From JANPPS01 sp031428635 (GTDB taxonomy: Bacteria; Pseudomonadota; Alphaproteobacteria; Acetobacterales; Acetobacteraceae), in contig JANPPS010000062.1 of assembly GCA_031428635.1 (NCBI GenBank), positions 1 through 9,432 of the forward strand: a DNA stretch of 9,432 nucleotides, given 5' to 3'. This document shows positions 6,543-9,432 of the stretch, piece by piece. The notes beneath the pieces were generated by a model. That model ran no database searches, was not told where the DNA came from, and saw only the letters and a list, made by a program, of their open reading frames with translations. Made by a program: the position numbers and the translations under genes. Each line of letters opens with the position of its first letter. Position 1 is the first letter of the stretch.

Positions 6543-7782
6543 GACGCAACGCCTCGACCGGGTCGGTGCGGGCGGCGCGCCAGCTGGGGTACAGCGTGGC
6601 GAGCAGCGACAACCCCAACGCCATTGCCATCACCTGCACGACCTCATGCCAATTCAGCTTCGCCGGCAGGTGCGTCAGGTAATACACCTCTGGACTGAAG
6701 ACCTTGGTGCCGGTGATTGCCTCGACCCAGCCCTGGATACCCTGGATATTCAGGCAGAACAGCACGCCGATCAGCACGCCCAGCAGCGTACCGGTCACGC
6801 CTACGCTCGCGCCGCACATCAGGAAGATGCGCAATACCGCCCCACGCCCGGCCCCGATGGTACGCAGGACGGCGATGTCGCGCGTTTTGTCCTTCACCAT
6901 CATGATCAGGCTGCTGACAACATTGAACGCCGCCACCAGGATAATCAGCGTCAAAATCAGGAACATCACGTTTCGCTCCACCTGCACGGCAGCGAAGAAG
7001 CTGTTGTTGTTCTGCTGCCAATCGATCACCCGTACCGGCCCACCAGCGATTGCGGTGATCGCCTGGCCAATCGCGCGCACGTTCTGCGGGTCATCGACCA
7101 TGACCTCGATATGCGATGCGGCGCCGGGCATCTGGAAGAAGATCTGCGCCGCTTCGATCGGTAAGAACACGTAGCCAGTGTCGTACTCGTTCATGCCGAC
7201 CTGAAACACAGCTGCGATGCGGTAGGCGCGGACGCGGGGGATGGTACCGAACGCGGTGGCTGCGCCGTCGGGCGATAGCAGCGTCAGCTCGTCGCCTACG
7301 CCTAAGCCAAATTTATTTGCCAGGCCGATGCCGACCGCGATCGCGTCCTCACCGTGAAAATCGTCCAGCGTACCCGCGCGAATGTTGTCGCTGACGGCCT
7401 TCATGCGGCGCAGGTCGTCTTGGCTAATGCCGCGCACCAGGCCGCCCGCCGAATTGCCACGAGGGCTTTTGAGCAGCACTTGCCCATCCACTACCGGGGT
7501 CGCAGAGAGCACGCCCGGCACCGCCCGGATACGCCCGGCCAGCGCGTCATACTGGGTCAGCGGCGCACCAGCGCCATACACGCCGAGGTGCCCGTTAAAG
7601 CCCAGTATTCGGTTCAGCAGGTCCACTTGGAACCCGCCCATGACCGACATGACGATGATGAGCGTGGCGACACCCAGCGCGATCCCCACCAGGCTAAAAC
7701 CGGCAATGACGCTCACAAACCGCTCACCCCGCCGGGCACGCAGGTAACGGCCGGCGACGGCGCGTTCGAATGGGCCGAACAT
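6535..7782 (-). CDS. lolC: LolC/LolE-type lipoprotein-releasing permease
   Basis: This is the inner-membrane permease partner of LolD, with 415 residues as usual for the family. The order is an N-terminal amphipathic segment FGPFERAVAGRYLRARR, TM1 (22-48, including GIALGVATLIIVMSVMGGF), a large periplasmic domain (about 50-270), TM2 (273-296), TM3 (about 320-345) and TM4 (about 380-398). The C terminus PSWRAARTDPVEALRHE is characteristic. The cytoplasmic stretch KDKTRDIAVLRTIGA between TM2 and TM3 is the expected coupling helix that contacts LolD. Only one permease gene is present here, unlike the lolC-lolD-lolE order of enterics, so the protein probably acts as a homodimer (the LolF arrangement) unless a second copy lies elsewhere. 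The ATG matches the conserved N terminus although no Shine-Dalgarno precedes it (CCTTCCTCTAAATG). Confidence 0.95.
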   Translation of the reverse strand: MFGPFERAVAGRYLRARRGERFVSVIAGFSLVGIALGVATLIIVMSVMGGFQVDLLNRILGFNGHLGVYGAGAPLTQYDALAGRIRAVPGVLSATPVVDGQVLLKSPRGNSAGGLVRGISQDDLRRMKAVSDNIRAGTLDDFHGEDAIAVGIGLANKFGLGVGDELTLLSPDGAATAFGTIPRVRAYRIAAVFQVGMNEYDTGYVFLPIEAAQIFFQMPGAASHIEVMVDDPQNVRAIGQAITAIAGGPVRVIDWQQNNNSFFAAVQVERNVMFLILTLIILVAAFNVVSSLIMMVKDKTRDIAVLRTIGAGRGAVLRIFLMCGASVGVTGTLLGVLIGVLFCLNIQGIQGWVEAITGTKVFSPEVYYLTHLPAKLNWHEVVQVMAMALGLSLLATLYPSWRAARTDPVEALRHE

Positions 7783-7907
7783 TTAGAGGAAGGCCAAGGG
7801 CGCTGCCGGTGGACTCTGTTGGGTACGAGGGCCCCAAATCCCGACATCCGAAGCGACAGCCCAAAGACGCGTCGCCGGTTCGACGAAATCCAACCAAGAT
7901 TCGGATT
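7783..7907. other. Leader region of lolC, no gene seen
   Basis: This is the part of the 190-bp proS-lolC gap nearer lolC. Open frames cross it on both strands, but they are continuations of shadow frames and end without recognisable motifs. No clear -35/-10 pair or Shine-Dalgarno for lolC was found, so it is not possible to say whether lolC has its own promoter or is read from proS. Confidence 0.5.
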
Positions 7908-7951
7908 GCAAAGGCCCGGCCTTTGCTGGGGTCCAGGGGCAAAGCCCCTGG
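7908..7951. repeat. Tandem perfect hairpins, REP-like palindromic intergenic unit
   Basis: Two perfect 8-bp stems with 3-nt loops sit 6 bp apart in the proS-lolC gap: GCAAAGGC-CCG-GCCTTTGC (7908-7926) and CCAGGGGC-AAA-GCCCCTGG (7933-7951). CTTTGC (7921-7926) can also pair with GCAAAG (7939-7944), so a third stem competes with both. The GGGGTCCAGGGGCAAAGCCCCTGG core resembles a dispersed palindromic repeat I recall from Acetobacteraceae and relatives. Copy number cannot be judged from a single window. Confidence 0.6.
7933..7951 (-). terminator. Candidate transcription terminator or attenuating hairpin after proS
   Basis: The stronger of the two hairpins begins 21 bp past the proS stop on the minus strand (stem CCAGGGGC, loop TTT, GCCCCTGG). 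It is GC-rich and stable, but no U-tract follows, so it is not a textbook intrinsic terminator. It may instead end or stabilise the proS transcript, or partly separate proS from lolC-lolD-dnaE. Confidence 0.4.
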
Positions 7952-7972
7952 CCGTCGCTCTGAAACATCATA

Positions 7973-9280
7973 CTAACCGATATGGGCCAGCGCAGCCTCA
8001 AGCGGTAGCTCCTGCCGTTCCCCCGTCTCGCGACGTTTGATCTCGACCGTGCCCGCCGCGGCACCGCGCGGACCGACAATCAACTGCCACGGGTGCCCCA
8101 TCAAATCGGCGTCCGCGAACTTCACCCCGGCGCGTTCGTCGCGGTCGTCGTATAATGCGCGCCCACGCATCGCGGCGTAGGCGGTTTCACAAACCTGGCC
8201 TGTGGCAGCATCCCCTTGTTTCAGGTTCAGGATCGCTGCCCGGAACGGGGCAACGCTATCGGGCCAGATAATGCCTGCGTCGTCGTGATGCGCCTCGATC
8301 AACGCACCCACCAGGCGGCTCACGCCAATACCGTAACTACCCATGTTCGGCGCCACCGGCCCGTCTGGTCCGGCGACCGTTAGCCCGACCAACTCGCTAT
8401 ACATCGTGCCGAAATTGAAGATCTGCCCAACCTCGATTCCCCGGCCCTCGCGCTGACGCTCCGGCGGCACTTGGGCCCAGGCGGCGAGGTCGTGCTTTTC
8501 GTCCGTTGCGGCGTAGGGCGTGGTGACGGCCGTAAACAACCGCTCCAGTTGCGCCGGATCGGTATGGTCGACGTCGTCCAGGCCAAGCTGAATGTCCTCG
8601 ACGGCGGAGTCGTAGAATACCTGGCTCTCACCGGTGGGTGCCAGGATGTGAAACTCGTGACTGAAGTCACCGCCGATCGGGCCAGTGTCGGCCGCCATCG
8701 GCACGGCCCGCACGCCTAGCCGCTGGAACGTACGTAGGTACGCCAGCAACATCTGCCGGTAGCTGTTCACGGCGCCCGTGTGGTCCAGATCGAACGAGTA
8801 CCCGTCCTTCATCAGAAACTCCCGTCCGCGCATGACGCCGAAACGGGGCCGGGTCTCGTCCCGGAATTTCCATTGGACGTGGTAAATCATTTGCGGAAGC
8901 TGCCGGTACGAATGAACAGACTGCCGCATGATATCGGCGATCAGCAGCTCATTGGTCGGGCTGTAGATCAGGTCGCGGTCCTGCCTGTCTTTGATCCGCA
9001 GCATTTCTGGCCCGTACGCGTCGTAACGGCCGGCGCGCTGCCAAAGATCGGCGCCCTGCAGGGTCGGCATCAGCATTTCCTGCCCGCCGACTCGGTCCTG
9101 CTCCTCCCGTACGACCTGCGCGATGTTGGCAAGCACGCGCCACCCGGCAGGCAACCAGGCGTAAATGCCGGACGACACCTGTTTCACCAGGCCCGCGCGC
9201 AGCATCAGGCGGTGGGACGCTATTTGCGCCTCGGCCGGAGTTTCTTTGGACGTGGGCAGTAGCGATTTGGAGAGGCGCAT
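7973..9280 (-). CDS. proS: Prolyl-tRNA synthetase, short alphaproteobacterial form
   Basis: This enzyme attaches proline to tRNA(Pro) in the cytoplasm (EC 6.1.1.15). The 435-residue protein is a class II synthetase: motif 1 around GIYAWLPAGWRVLANI to MLMPT (38-73), the ATP/proline pocket TNE (109-111), motif 2 FRDETRPRFGVMRGREF (139-155) and motif 3 GSYGIGVSR (314-322, with the conserved Arg322). A C-terminal anticodon-binding domain follows (about 345-435). The editing insert (INS) of roughly 180 residues, found between motifs 2 and 3 in longer bacterial ProRS, is absent, as known for alphaproteobacteria; Ala-tRNA(Pro) would then need a free-standing deacylase such as a ProXp/YbaK-type protein. 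The start is set by AGGA 5 nt upstream and by the conserved N terminus MRLSKSLLPTSKE. It is followed by a 190-bp gap with hairpins before lolC. Confidence 0.97.
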   Translation of the reverse strand: MRLSKSLLPTSKETPAEAQIASHRLMLRAGLVKQVSSGIYAWLPAGWRVLANIAQVVREEQDRVGGQEMLMPTLQGADLWQRAGRYDAYGPEMLRIKDRQDRDLIYSPTNELLIADIMRQSVHSYRQLPQMIYHVQWKFRDETRPRFGVMRGREFLMKDGYSFDLDHTGAVNSYRQMLLAYLRTFQRLGVRAVPMAADTGPIGGDFSHEFHILAPTGESQVFYDSAVEDIQLGLDDVDHTDPAQLERLFTAVTTPYAATDEKHDLAAWAQVPPERQREGRGIEVGQIFNFGTMYSELVGLTVAGPDGPVAPNMGSYGIGVSRLVGALIEAHHDDAGIIWPDSVAPFRAAILNLKQGDAATGQVCETAYAAMRGRALYDDRDERAGVKFADADLMGHPWQLIVGPRGAAAGTVEIKRRETGERQELPLEAALAHIG

Positions 9281-9432
9281 GAGGGTCCTATGGCGGGGCG
9301 CCGGAACCTAACCTGCGGCGGGCGGCACCGCAAAGATGCCGGGTTGACCGTCACCACCAACCCCGCCTTCGCGTAACCGGCCGGCCAACGCGCAACCCTT
9401 ATATTCTGGGGCTACCGCTAAGCGTTTCTGGT
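9281..9432 (-). promoter_or_regulatory. proS upstream region
   Basis: This is about 150 bp of non-coding DNA ahead of proS. An AT-rich TATAAG (9403 to 9398 on the minus strand) could be a -10 element, but no acceptable -35 lies 16-18 bp before it inside the window. A CCGGCCGG palindrome is at 9377-9384. The next gene beyond the window is not visible. Confidence 0.3.
9286..9289 (-). promoter_or_regulatory. proS ribosome binding site
   Basis: On the minus strand AGGA sits 5 nt before the proS ATG (AGGACCCTCATG), supporting this start. Confidence 0.6.

Noticed and set aside
7783..8079. Minus-strand frame spanning the proS end and the lolC leader
   Set aside because: It reads out of frame through the proS 3' end and then through the hairpin repeat; no domain and no start signal. 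It is a typical artefact of a palindromic repeat.

Overview
The window is GC-rich and looks like an alphaproteobacterium, most likely from Rhodospirillales/Acetobacteraceae. The supporting signs are a short prolyl-tRNA synthetase without the bacterial editing insert, a single LolC/E-type permease next to LolD, the order proS-lolC-lolD-dnaE (a familiar alphaproteobacterial arrangement), and a palindromic intergenic repeat of a kind I associate with Acetobacteraceae. The taxonomic call is inference, because no rRNA is present.

Layout. Positions 1-716 (+) hold the C-terminal two thirds of lptF, an LPS-export permease, cut by the window edge. No lptG follows it. Positions 717-2471 are a poorly conserved accessory stretch. 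It has an intergenic region with a near-ideal CRP/FNR-family palindrome, a small one-membrane-span orphan protein, a heavily decayed gentisate 1,2-dioxygenase pseudogene (1184-2093), and about 380 bp of less GC-rich DNA. That last stretch offers only a tentative 36-residue, very basic ORF.

From 9280 down to 2472 the minus strand carries a compact housekeeping block. It runs proS, then a 190-bp gap with two tandem perfect hairpins, then lolC, lolD and dnaE. lolC and lolD overlap by 8 nt. The lolD stop codon abuts the dnaE start (TAGATG), and the dnaE Shine-Dalgarno lies inside the end of lolD, so these three genes are very probably one translationally coupled unit. The last 150 bp are the proS leader.

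Functionally, the minus-strand block joins translation (proline charging), outer-membrane lipoprotein release (LolC/LolD) and chromosome replication (Pol III alpha). LptF on the left is a separate envelope function, in LPS export. I found no defence system, CRISPR array, tRNA/rRNA gene or intact mobile element, and nothing that amounts to a new multi-gene system. The items most worth a second look are the layered decay of the dioxygenase gene, the CRP-like operator beside an orphan membrane protein, the tandem hairpins with an alternative fold, and the small basic ORF whose start codon lies in a hairpin loop.
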